Positions 1 to 9,468 of a stretch of DNA of 12,329 nucleotides are shown here, in pieces. Source of the stretch: Ochromonadaceae sp. CCMP2298 (taxonomy: Eukaryota; Sar; Synurophyceae; Ochromonadales; Ochromonadaceae); assembly GCA_026770595.1 (NCBI GenBank), contig MU634422.1:1-12329 (forward strand), in the 5' to 3' direction. Position numbers and translations under genes: made by a program. The notes under the pieces were generated by a model. It was given only the letters and a program-made list of their open reading frames with translations, did not search any database and was not told the origin of the DNA. Within the stretch, counting starts at the first letter, position 1. Each line of letters opens with the position of its first letter.

Positions 1-1626
1 TCGTCGCAACCCTCGATGCAGCCCAGTAGTCAGCCTTCGTCGCAACCCTCGATGCAGCCCTCTAGTCAGCCTACCTCGCATCCGTCCGGACAGCCCTCTA
101 GTCAGCCGACAATGCAGCCCAGTGGGCAGCCGACAGGCCAACCCAGTGGCCAGCCATCTGGGCAACCGTCCACTCAACCGACAACACAGCCTTCGGCGGA
201 GCCATCAGCGCATCCCAGCGCACAGCCGTCCACCCAGCCGACGACACAGCCGTCAGGGCAGCCATCAGCCCAGCCTAGCTCGCAGCCGACAGCGCAGCCG
301 ACGATACAACCATCGGCGCAGCCATCATCGAAGCCGAGTGGGCAACCCTCAGCCCAACCCACGACACAGCCATCGGCACAGCCGTCAGCCCTTCCCAGCG
401 CACAGCCAACAGCGCAACCATCGGGACAACCTACGTCGCAGCCCAGTGCAGAGCCGACTGGCCAACCATCAGGACAGCCTAGTTCGCAGCCGAGCACACA
501 GCCGTCCACTCAGCCGACGACACAGCCATCGGCGCAGCCATCAGCCCTGCCCACATCACAACCCACAATGCAGCCGACAATGCAGCCATCGGCGCAACCA
601 TCAGCGCAACCCACCGGGCAACCGTCCACCCAACCCACAACGCAGCCATCGGCGCAGCCATCAGCCCAGCCCAGCGCACAACCCACAGCGCAGCCGAGTG
701 GCCAGCCAACCGCGCAGCCTAGCAGTCAACCCTCGACGCAGCCGACTTCTCAGCCCACAGGGAGGCCCAGCAGCCAGCCCAGTGCACAACCCACAGGACG
801 GCCTTCGTCACAGCCCTCTACACAGCCCACAGGTGTGCCTACTGTTCAGCCATCTTCAGAGCCATCAGCCCAACCATCTGCTCAGCCGTCTGGGCAACCT
901 TCTGTGCAGCCTACTGGGGAGCCATCGGGTCAGCCAACGTCTCAGCCGACCAACCCCACCGCGCAGCCCACAGGGCAGCCGTCATCGCAACCATCCAGAC
1001 AGCCCAGCTCACAGCCGACCATGCAGCCCACCGCCCAGCCAACGGGACAACCATCGGGGCAACCAACTGCACAACCCACGGGGCAGCCATCTACCCAGCC
1101 ATCTACCCAGCCGTCGGGCCAGCCAACAGCTGAACCAACCGGTCAGCCCAGTGCACAACCGACCGGGCAACCATCATCGCGACCTAGTTCGCAGCCGAGC
1201 ACACAGCCGTCCACTCAACCCACGACACAGCCATCGGGCCAGCCGTCCAGCCAGCCCTCTCGTCAGCCCACAGGACAGCCGTCATCGCAGCCCACAAGAC
1301 AGCCGTCATCGCAGCCATCCACACAGCCCTCAGCCCAACCAACTTCTCAGCCCTCACGTCAGCCCACCGGACAGCCTACTGCCCAGCCCAGTATGCAGCC
1401 TTCATCCCAGCCCTCGTCCCGTCCCACGGGACAACCCACAAGCCAACCTTCTAGACAGCCCTCGGCTCAACCTACCTCCAGCCCATCAGGACAGCCCAGC
1501 TCGCAGCCCTCGTCTCAACCCACAGGGCAGCCTTCTAGCCAGCCCTCCATGCAGCCCTCGTCCCAGCCCTCCTCTCGGCCTAGCTCGCAGCCCAGCGGAC
1601 AGCCCTCTTCTCGCCCCAGCTCCAGC
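1..1626 (+). repeat. 12-bp (tetrapeptide P-[S/T]-x-Q) tandem array encoding a mucin-like stalk
   Basis: About 135 consecutive units of Pro-(Ser/Thr)-x-Gln, where x is mostly S, T, G, A, M or R. The array is read in one frame and reaches the left edge, so its full length is unknown. It ends in a Ser/Pro/Thr-rich stretch to about base 1746. Gln appears as CAG or CAA and Pro/Ser/Thr wobble bases vary freely, so the peptide is better conserved than the DNA. Such a sequence is likely an extended, disordered and perhaps O-glycosylated or hydroxyproline-glycosylated stalk that holds the folded ectodomain away from the membrane or wall; that role is inference. The period also creates long open frames in other phases and on the minus strand, which are by-products. 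Confidence 0.95.
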
Positions 1627-4600
1627 TCCCCTACATCGGTGCCCACAGGAGCGCCATCCAAATACCCGACTACGTCTGCGCCTAGCCTCACAGGGGACAC
1701 GGTCGAGCCATCGCGCTTCCCCACCTCCAACCCGACAGTGAACCCACTGTCCTACCTGCAGGACCGCTCCTACGCACACTACCAGAGCAACAACACAGCC
1801 ATGCGATCTCTGCAGTACTCGATCGTGTTCTCGTCTTACAACTACAGGAACTTGGAGGTCGGGACGTCCTGCGCGGAGTGGACGAAATACACAGACACGC
1901 GGCTGCTGCTCCCCTATGACGACATTCAGTTCCGGCGTATCTCCACCAACTACGCGATATATGACCTGGCTGCGAATAGTTTCATGCAGCTCGAGGCCAC
2001 CTGCGAGAGCTCTGTGGTGGCCAACGAGATGATAAGTGCGCTCAAGCTGCGCACAGAGTACTCCACTAGCTGCGCCGGGGTCTCCTGGAGAGTCTTCCAC
2101 TGCAACGGCTACCCCATCGTCTGCACAAACTGCAAGAAAATCTGTGTGAACACGGAGTCCTGCCCGGGTCGAAGCTACATCACAAATCCATGCCAGACGG
2201 GGTGCAAAGCAGACACGGCCTCTTACGGCATCGTCTCCTTCCAGTACGACTACCTCATCCTCTATCCCCAGTTCCTCAAGGCGCTGCAGTTTGAGATCAG
2301 TCGGCGGTCCGTTGTGGTGAGCTTTTCGACCGACTTGGACGGGTTCGTGTACTGCGCAGCGCTGGAGGCCGTCACCAACACCTCGCTTTTGGAGATATTC
2401 AACAGGGGGCAGTCTGTGGAGGTGGACCGCAACTCTACCTACAATCTGACCCTCTCGGGGCTGCGTCCAGACACCCAGTACCAGGTGCTGTGCTACACAG
2501 AAGACGCCAACAGACGCAGCATGCCGCTGGAGGTTGCGCTGCAGACGGCTCTGCCTGTGCGCACGGCCTGCTGCAGCCAGGTCGATTTCACCACCATTCA
2601 CACGCTCATCACTGCTGACAGTGCCGACGTGTTCACCTTCAGCCTGAGCACGCAGCCGCGCAGCACCCTGCATGTGAATCTCACCCTGCGCGCCGTGCCC
2701 TGTACCTCCCTCGCTGGTCAGATCCAACAGTCCGCCTTGGCCGCGCAGAGCCGCGTCGTGCCCAGCAGCTTCCAATTTCACGCCTCGGACGATCCAACTG
2801 GGCAGTTCGTGGTGCAGGGATACGAGGGGTGCTACCTGCTCACAGCTAGCGTGAACCTTACCTCCTACGTTTCATCCAGTTTCGAGCTGGCTATAGTATC
2901 CGAGTCGAGTCCCATCCCCGCCCCCGTGGCCACAGCTGTGCGCTTTTCTGACACCGCTTCCCAGCTGCTGCTCACCTTCGACGACGCAACCAGCCAGCCC
3001 AAGCCCGTAGCGCTGTCCACATTCCCCTGCGCCTACCTGCTCTCATTCGCAGGCGTGGCGCAGTCCACCTGCAAGTGGACCACCCCAGCTGTTCTTACCG
3101 TCACCCTAGGCGCGCGCCCGTCAGTGGTCGCGGGGAACGTGGTGCTCGTGCTGGGGAACCGAGTGCGCGCCGCCTGCGTAGGGGTAGGCGTAGCTACGTG
3201 CAGCGCCTACCCCTACACGCAGAACACATCGCTCCCCCTGGGCTCGCCGCTCAGCCCCGCGCGCGTGGTGGTCTCCCTGCAGGTCGCGAGGAGCATCAGT
3301 TACTGCGACGACCTTATCCTAGACCCCACTGAGTCCACAGGCAGCTTGGGGCGGCCCTGGACCTCGGCCCTCTGGAGCGTCTCCCCCAACACGGGCGCGG
3401 GACTCGGGCCCGGCTACTCTACCGCCCAGGTGGCCGCTCTCACAGCATACCTCAACCTGAACTTCAAGGACATGACCTACCTAGGCAAACTGCCCAACTC
3501 GCTGCTCCAGCTGGCCACCCTTAGGCCCAAGCAGCTGACCATCTCGCTGCGCCTGACGAACTTCCTGGGCGTGACTAGTTCGGTCTCTGCGACCCTCACA
3601 GTTAACTACGGCTCTGCCAACATCCCCAGCGTGGCCATTTCGCGCGTGCAGAATGGGGGCTTCTTCCGCTGGCAGACGCTCAGCATATCCAGCACCGTGC
3701 GTTTCTCCGCGTGCGCGAATGTGTCCACCCTGCCGCTGCTCTATCAGTGGGCTGTATACAAGGGCACCGACCTGCAGACACAGCTGGTGCAGATGTCGAG
3801 GGATCCGCGTGTCCTGCGACTGCCGGCGTACTCGCTGGACGCAGGGGGCAACTACACAGTGCAGGTGGAGGTCACCCTCATCGATGCCGTCGGCCGCCCC
3901 CTCTCCGCCTACAACATCAAGTCGATCAATATGGGGCGCTCTGGCGTGTCGGCCTCAATTATGGGCGGGTCCACCCAGACGGCCACAATCTCTCTGCCCA
4001 TTTTACTCGACGCATCGGAGAGCTTCTCGCTTGATTACCCCACCTCTGCGCTCTCCTACACCTGGACCTGCATCATCACCGGCTCGTCCTTCGGCAAAGC
4101 GTGCCAGAACTTCTTCCCGCAAAACGCGGCCAGGTGGTCTATCCCCGCCGGCTTCCTGAGCGCAGACACGTACCAGATAACGGTCAGGGCCACCGACGCA
4201 GACGGAGTCCATGCGGGGGTCAGCCAGACTCTGGTGGTGCTGGACGCCCTAATCCCTAAGGTCGTGGTGGAGAGTGCGCAAGTAAAGTACCGGGCTGGCC
4301 AGAAGGTCATCCTGACAGGTGAAGTCAACGCCACCGAGGCCGCCACGGCCCTCTGGACCTCCAGCTTTGGCTCCCTCCAGCAGGTCGCTCTCACGCCGCT
4401 CAGCCGCAGCGTCTTCGGGTTCACGCAGTACCAGCTGGCCATCCGGGCTGGAGCCCTCGAGCCAGGGCTGACCTACACCTTCTCCCTGGGGGCGATGTAC
4501 GAGGGCGGGGTGCAGGCCCGATCCACGGTGAGCGTGGTGATGAACGAGCCCCCCCGTCTGGGTGTGCTGCTGATCTCCCCCGCCGCGGGGGTCGCCCTGA

Positions 4601-7600
4601 CAAGCCGGTTTATTTTCCGCACTGCGTACTGGGTCGACGACGAGGCCGACCTGCCACTGCAGTACGTGTTCTCCTACTACTCGCTCCAGAGGGAGAAGCA
4701 GTTTGTGGTCAAGTCCATCGGCTCCGTGCCCTACGTCGAGACAATGCTGGGCCAGGGCCTGCCCAGCCTCACCTTCAAGCTGACCGGCGTGGCCAACGCA
4801 TCCGACATATACGGATCCTCAGCCGAGGCGGAGGCGCAGGTTTCTGTGTTTCCGCTGGTAGGTACGGTATTTAAGAGCCAGGTGTTGGTGATCCAGGAGG
4901 CCGCCACGGCCGCGCTGGGTCGAGCCTTCTCCGCCCAGGACCCCGACGCCGTGGCGCAGATCGTGGGCGCCTCGCTGGTCTCGGTGAATATCGTTAACTG
5001 CGATGTGCCCACTGCCTGCCCCGAGCTGCACCGCGATATGTGCAGCGGGACGGTACGCACGTGCGGGCCATGCCTCGAGGGCTTTGTGGGCTTGCCTGGG
5101 GACGCCAACTCCCTCTGCCGCGATGCCTCGGTGGTTCCTTTGATGATCAGCGCCCCCTGCGCATCAAACTCCTCCTGTGTGACGGGCCTTTGCAGCGGAG
5201 TGTGCGCGGATGTCGCCAAGGCGTGCGTGGACGACTGCGCGGGGCGGGGGTCCTGCACCCTCCTCGACCTGGTGGGGGGCACTGCAGACCACTGCTCCAT
5301 ACTCGACCCCAACTGCCGCGCCAAGTGTCAGTGCGATCCGGGCTGGTTCGGAAGCGCCTGCACCGTGCCTGCCGCGCGCTACCCGCAGGTACTAGCTTTG
5401 CGCGAGCTGCTCTGCCGCAACGTCTATCTCGCCGTGCCCCTGCAGGACATTAGCCTCGACGTGGTGCGCTTCCGGGCCGAGTCTGTGCGCGCGGCGCTGG
5501 TGGACGTGGGGCAGGTGAGCGAGGCGGCCGTGTATGATTGCACCAATGCGCTAGTAGAGACGGTCAACAGCTACCCCACCCTGGCCTGCGACGCCTCCAC
5601 ACTGCAGTCTGTGGCTGGCGCGCTGTCCAACATCCTCGAGCAGGGGCAGTCGCTGCCCAAGGACCTGCTGGCCAAGGTGGAAACGGCTGGCGCATCGCTG
5701 CTGCAGGGCTGCCAGGACGGCGTCGCGGTGGGTGAGGAGCCCTTCAGCCTCACAACCTCCAACCTACGCCTCACCACCGCGCTGCTGGACACGAATGCAG
5801 GCAACTACGGCCTGGCCGCGGCGCAGACCCTGCTCGAGGCGCAGGCGGGCACCCCCTCGGCCACGGTGCAGCTGTTCACCCCTGGGGCGGCTGGGGCGGG
5901 CGAGCTGGGTCTGTCTCTGCTGCAGTACAGCAACAACCCCCGCGGGCAGGTGATCAACTCGTCCAGCCTGGTGCTGCAGACGGCGCAGTACGCCGAAGCA
6001 GTCGCCGCGGACCCAATAAGTCGCTCTTCTCGGGGCGAGCTGATGGGGCAGGGGATGGGGCGGGGGGGGCGGTCCCGACGGCGTCTCGACTTCCCCGCCG
6101 CTGCGCCCTTCGACTTCACCATTACTCTGCCCAACAGCGCCCCCATCGACTACTTCTCCCAGGCCAACACCTCGGTGCTGGTCAGGTGCGAGCGCCAGTC
6201 CGCAGTGAAGTACGACCTGACCGCGGCTTGCCCCGACGCGGACTTTGTTGTAACCTGCCCCTCAGTGGAGCGTGGGATCTACAACGTCACGTGCCCAGGG
6301 CGCAAGGTGCTGCCCCTGTGCACGACGTGGGACGGGGCTGAGTACGCGGTGAACCCGGCCTGCGAGGTGGTGGCATTCAATGCACTCAACACCACCTGCA
6401 GGTGCGGGGCGGCCACCATCGCCAGGCAGAGGCGGGGGCTGCTTGGGGCGGTGACTGGCTCAACTGAGCAGGTAGGTGTCCGAATTACATAAAAACGTCT
6501 TTTTATCATGATTCTCTGGACCAAATCTGGTCTTTTCACCTTGAACACACATACTCTAACTGGTCTTTTTTCTAAAACCCTTCCACTTTATGGTTTATCT
6601 AACTCGGTAACGCCTCTCAGGAGTTCTCCACCACGATGCGGCTGTTCCAAGAGCCCTACACGGACTTCTTCGTGGCCTACCCGCCCATCTTGCAGGTGCA
6701 GCAGAACAGCGTAATCTTCGCCACTTTGCTGACCGTGTTAAGCCTGGCGCTGGTGGGGCTGCTCAGCTTCGCCTGGTGGGACCGCAACGAGGTGGTTGCG
6801 GTTGACAAGATGAAGGCCAGAAAAACCCACGAGGTGCGCACCATTCAGGGGTTTTTCAACTCAATCCTGCCGGACGAGTTCCGCCCAGGGCCGTGGAAGC
6901 AGCTACTCCTAAGGCGCATCTTCCTCGAGCACACGTGGTTCTCAGTGCTGGGCCCTTACCACGAGCAGAAGGGGTTCCGCTCTGCGAAGTGGATCCTGGC
7001 CATGTGCAAGCTCATGACCTATCTCATGGTCACCACCATCATAGCCAGTATTATATTCGCAGATGATGGCCACTGCAACCAGTTCGCGGAGCAGGAGTGC
7101 GACGGCCAGACCAGCTTCGGCGGGATTCTGCAGGAGTGCGCGTGGGTGGAGGACAACCAGAGCTGCATCTTCCACCGCCCCCCCATTGCCTTCGACGTGG
7201 TTTTGCTGTTCGTCGTGGTCTCCGCTGTGGCTGCTGTGCCTCTGGCGCACCTCGTGGACGTCTTGCTGAAGCGCCTGTTCCGCCTGCTGCGCGAGGGTCT
7301 TCCCAGAGACGACGGCGGCAAGTATGCAGCCAAGGGGACCCCAGCTAACACAGTTGACGACTTTTATCGCGTCGACAGGGCGGGGCACCTGCGCGAGTAC
7401 TGGGAGCAGAACGACGAGATGCGCGATGTGCAGACCACCCGCAGCCGCATGCTGATGGCCTCTCGCCTGCGCAAGATGCAGAACGCGATGGACTTTTCGC
7501 TGCCCACTGCGGAGATAGAGGGGCTGGGCGTGTATGTGGACGAGTACGCTCAGGACTACGGCCGCAGGGTGCTGGCTACCGAGTGGGGCGAGTGGGCGCA

Positions 7601-9353
7601 GGTGCGGGGCAGCCCCACAGTCGCGCACAGCCGCTACGCCCCCCTGACTTCCTCCAGCACGCAGCTGCTGCGGAGGGTGCAGCTGGCCCGACGAAGGGCC
7701 GAGTTCATCAAGAGCGAGATGGAGTATATGCAGGACGAGGCTAAGGAGGCATTCCTGCTCAAGCACTTTATCGTCGATGCCTTCCGCGGACACCAGCGCA
7801 GCATCGCCAGCCGCTACTTCCTGGGCAGCATCCAGTCCACTAAGCGCTCGCAGTTCGCGCTGCTGCTGCGCACCCTGAGCGTGCTATTACTTCCCATCAT
7901 ATTTGCGCTGCTGATCTACTGGGTGCTTGTGTTCAACCTCGACATCGGCTCCCGCGCCACCACCCTGTGGCTGTTCGTGACGCTGACCACCCTCTTAGAG
8001 GACGTGTTCGTGCTGCAGCCGCTGAAGATCTGGCTCACCTGGGTGGTCATTAACTCATACGTCAGCGACGAGGCGTACAAGATCCTGGTCGCGCTGAAAC
8101 TGCGCTTCGCCTCCATAATGACCCGCCGCCCAGGCGTGATGCAAGACGCCCTCTGCCCTATCCAGCACCTCAACCCGGCCTGCCGAGCTGCCCGCCTCTT
8201 CCCCGACCTTCCCGTGTCGAGATTTTTGATGTCTGTTAACGACTACGATATACCCTACTTCCACCCAGACCTGCACACATCCTCCACGCCGGTGGCCCTC
8301 CTTGCCGCTGCGGGCACTGCCCTGGTCGCCGGCCTCACCTCTCTGCCCTTCTCGGTGCAAGATTCGGTTGTGGACATACTCGGCACAGTCCTCATCAACG
8401 CCATCGCTATCAGTTTCTACCTGCTGGGCAGCGTGGTGCCCGCCGTGGCCTTCGCAATCGTGGCTTTGCTGCTGCTGGCCTTTTGGGTGCGCGAGGGGCG
8501 CGTGCTGCAGCGGCTGCGCAAGAAAAAGACAATTGTCGACTTCAAGAAGATTCTACCCCAGGCGGGGCGGCGCATCGCTCCGGTTGAGCTGGTGCAGATG
8601 CTGGACAAGGACTTCGACTCGAAAGTGCTGGTGGGGCAGCGCTTCAAGCCCGTTGGCGGGCCCGACATGCTCAGTATGGGCGCTCCGCGGGGGACTGTGG
8701 GTGCGCCACTGTCCAGCAGGGACAAGTTTATCCCCTACGTGCCTCCGCCCATGGGCAGTTCAGGTCCTCTAGCCTTCAAGCCGGTGCTGCCGCAGCCCGC
8801 GGGGTCGGCTTGGCAGGGCCTGACTCAGGGCTCGGCTGGGTCCGTGTCTACTGGCTCGGTGGGAGACAGGCGCATGGACAGTCCTGATCGGGACAGTGTC
8901 GCCGACAGCCCCCAGCACGTCTCCTTCGTGGAGGGCGAGGGGGCCCGCGCTGGGGAGTTTGACATACGGGACAAGCGCAGAACTCGCAAGTCGCGGCGCG
9001 GCAGATCTTCCGGGCCGGAGGGCGATCTAGAGGAGGACAGCGCAGACTCCTCCGGGAGCGAGTCCGGCACAAGAGCGAACCCAGTGCGGCGAAAGCGCTC
9101 AAGCCGCCGAGACAAGAGCAGGGACGGCCCTGGCCCCGGCCCCGGCCCCGGCCCCCGTCATGCCCCCCTCCCCAACCATCAGGCCAACCCATCCAATCGC
9201 TCGCGGCTGGGGCCCGGCATGGACAATATCCAGGAGGAGAAGCAATGGGAGGGCTCCTCAGTCTCCGTGAGCGAGTCCCTCCGCACCGGCGTAACCGCCT
9301 ACACAGACCCCAAATCCATTAAGTCCTCCCAGTTCCCTACATGGCATACTTAG
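1..9353 (+). CDS. Giant polycystin-1/REJ-like multi-pass surface protein (5' end missing; exons 1-6471 and 6621-9353)
   Basis: The frame is open from base 1, so the true start and signal peptide lie upstream; the first ATG (base 16) is inside a repeat and is not a convincing start. Exon A runs to 6471 and joins in phase 0 to exon B at 6621; the stop is TAG at 9351-9353. The product has at least 3067 residues: Pro/Ser/Thr/Gln stalk, Cys-rich module, FN3-like segment, REJ with PKD-like repeats, EGF-like modules, GAIN/GPS-like region, about eight membrane segments and a basic tail. That order resembles animal polycystin-1 and PKDREJ, which are adhesion or channel-associated receptors. Differences: no PLAT domain lies between the first two membrane segments, and no polycystin cation-channel pore is visible. 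I infer a cell-surface or flagellar adhesion/sensing receptor. An adhesion-GPCR-like protein is the main alternative, but the loop sizes fit polycystins better. Sure of the gene structure, less sure of function. Confidence 0.85.
1747..2560 (+). other. Cys-rich module followed by FN3-like segment (part of the receptor ectodomain)
   Basis: After the stalk the protein becomes globular. Window residues about 690-736 (bases 2068-2208) hold a dense Cys cluster with the pattern C-x10-C-x7-C-x2-C-x3-C-x5-C, likely disulphide-bonded. Bases about 2290-2550 follow a fibronectin type III-like pattern: a strand [18 protein letters not shown], then the typical L-x-P-x-T-x-Y loop ([12 protein letters not shown]). 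I recognise the FN3 style but not a named family for the Cys module. A further beta-rich stretch without a clear family runs to about base 3290. Confidence 0.55.
3301..4890 (+). other. REJ domain with PKD-like beta repeats
   Basis: Starts with [19 protein letters not shown] (window residues about 1102-1120), which matches the opening of REJ (receptor for egg jelly) domains: Cys, Leu-Asp, Ser/Gly-rich turn, then Gly-Arg-x-Trp. Following segments show PKD/REJ-like strand patterns, including [32 protein letters not shown] and [16 protein letters not shown] modules occur in sea urchin REJ proteins, PKDREJ and polycystin-1, usually just before a GPS. The C-terminal limit is approximate. Confidence 0.75.
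5005..5361 (+). other. Cys-rich and EGF-like modules
   Basis: Bases about 5005-5120 encode a C-x2-C-x2-G-F-x-G-x-x-G-D-x-N-x3-C pattern ([20 protein letters not shown]). Bases 5224-5361 encode an EGF-like repeat with CAGRGSC near its start and the classic ending [12 protein letters not shown]. These are extracellular disulphide modules, consistent with a lumenal or surface ectodomain lying between the REJ part and the GAIN/GPS part. Confidence 0.7.
5390..6435 (+). other. GAIN/GPS-like region with non-canonical cleavage site
   Basis: The helical then beta pattern before the GPS (for example [20 protein letters not shown]) suits a GAIN fold. The GPS core is at window residues about 2107-2135: C-T-T-W-D-G, then C2121, then NTTCRCG. 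The Cys/Trp spacing is GPS-like, but the usual C-x-C-N-H-L-T/S autoproteolysis motif reads CRCGAATIA, and the second Trp is missing. Dibasic clusters RSRRR (6070-6084) and RQRR (6424-6435) flank the core. Confidence 0.6.
6472..6620 (+). other. Spliceosomal intron in the receptor gene (149 nt, phase 0)
   Basis: Donor GTAGGT follows a CAG codon; acceptor is CTCTCAG before GAG. Likely branch sites CTAAC lie at about 6556 and 6599. The interval is AT- and T-rich, unlike the GC-rich flanks. Joining gives Gln-Glu across the junction and keeps the frame from the GPS into the first membrane segment. If retained, seven non-exon codons would be translated only as VGVRIT before a TAA stop at about 6490-6492. 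Confidence 0.88.
6708..8490 (+). other. Polycystin-1-like multi-pass membrane region
   Basis: Hydrophobic segments at about 6708-6780, 6990-7059, 7191-7260, 7872-7937, 7959-8052, 8292-8358, 8370-8430 and 8433-8490. The segment before the second one ([12 protein letters not shown], then FRSAKW) and the [17 protein letters not shown] stretch resemble conserved polycystin-1 family positions. A lumenal loop with four Cys lies between segments two and three. A ~200-residue charged, helical loop lies between three and four. Eight segments would place the basic tail outside, so one long segment (7959-8052) may be a hairpin or one call may be wrong; seven or nine passes fit better. Confidence 0.65.
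8491..9350 (+). other. Disordered basic C-terminal tail of the receptor
   Basis: After the last membrane segment come a basic helix ([13 protein letters not shown]), a Pro/Gly/Ser-rich stretch, two dense basic clusters (8973-9005 and 9087-9116), an acidic-serine patch between them and a Gly-Pro repeat. It is likely cytoplasmic and phosphorylatable. No named domain is seen. Confidence 0.6.
9126..9155 (+). repeat. Five GGCCCC-type hexamers encoding Gly-Pro repeats
   Basis: One GGCCCT followed by four GGCCCC units, in frame as Gly-Pro five times in the receptor tail. It is a short microsatellite prone to length change. Confidence 0.95.
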
Positions 9354-9468
9354 GCACGGCTTATTTTTGAACTGTATTTCTACTGTACTATAGAAAATGT
9401 GCATCTTTAATACCGTATATTAACATTAAAGAACATTAATATCAACGATGTACATACTGTTTGACTTT
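9354..9468. other. AT-rich spacer between convergent genes
   Basis: Only 115 bases separate the two stop codons. The spacer must hold both 3' UTR/polyadenylation regions, which probably overlap. No canonical AATAAA is present on either strand; two direct copies of AACATTAA (9422-9429 and 9432-9439) and several T-rich runs are seen. Confidence 0.7.

Noticed and set aside
122-1741. 539-residue second plus-strand frame over the repeat array
   Set aside because: A 12-bp period is open in several frames at once; the PSxQ frame continues into the folded ectodomain, this one does not.
1486-2781. 431-residue minus-strand open frame
   Set aside because: It lies opposite the receptor coding frame, has low-complexity composition and no recognisable domain; it is a by-product of GC-rich codon use.
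6057-6073. G-run (GGGGCGGGGGGGGCGG) as a possible frameshift or sequencing error
   Set aside because: The frame before and after it is consistent with the GAIN/GPS-like region, so no shift is needed.
6636-9353. Separate gene starting at ATG 6636 for the membrane region
   Set aside because: The in-frame sequence continues upstream to a good acceptor at 6620 and joins in phase to the GPS exon; a REJ-GPS ectodomain without membrane segments next to a headless membrane protein is better read as one gene.
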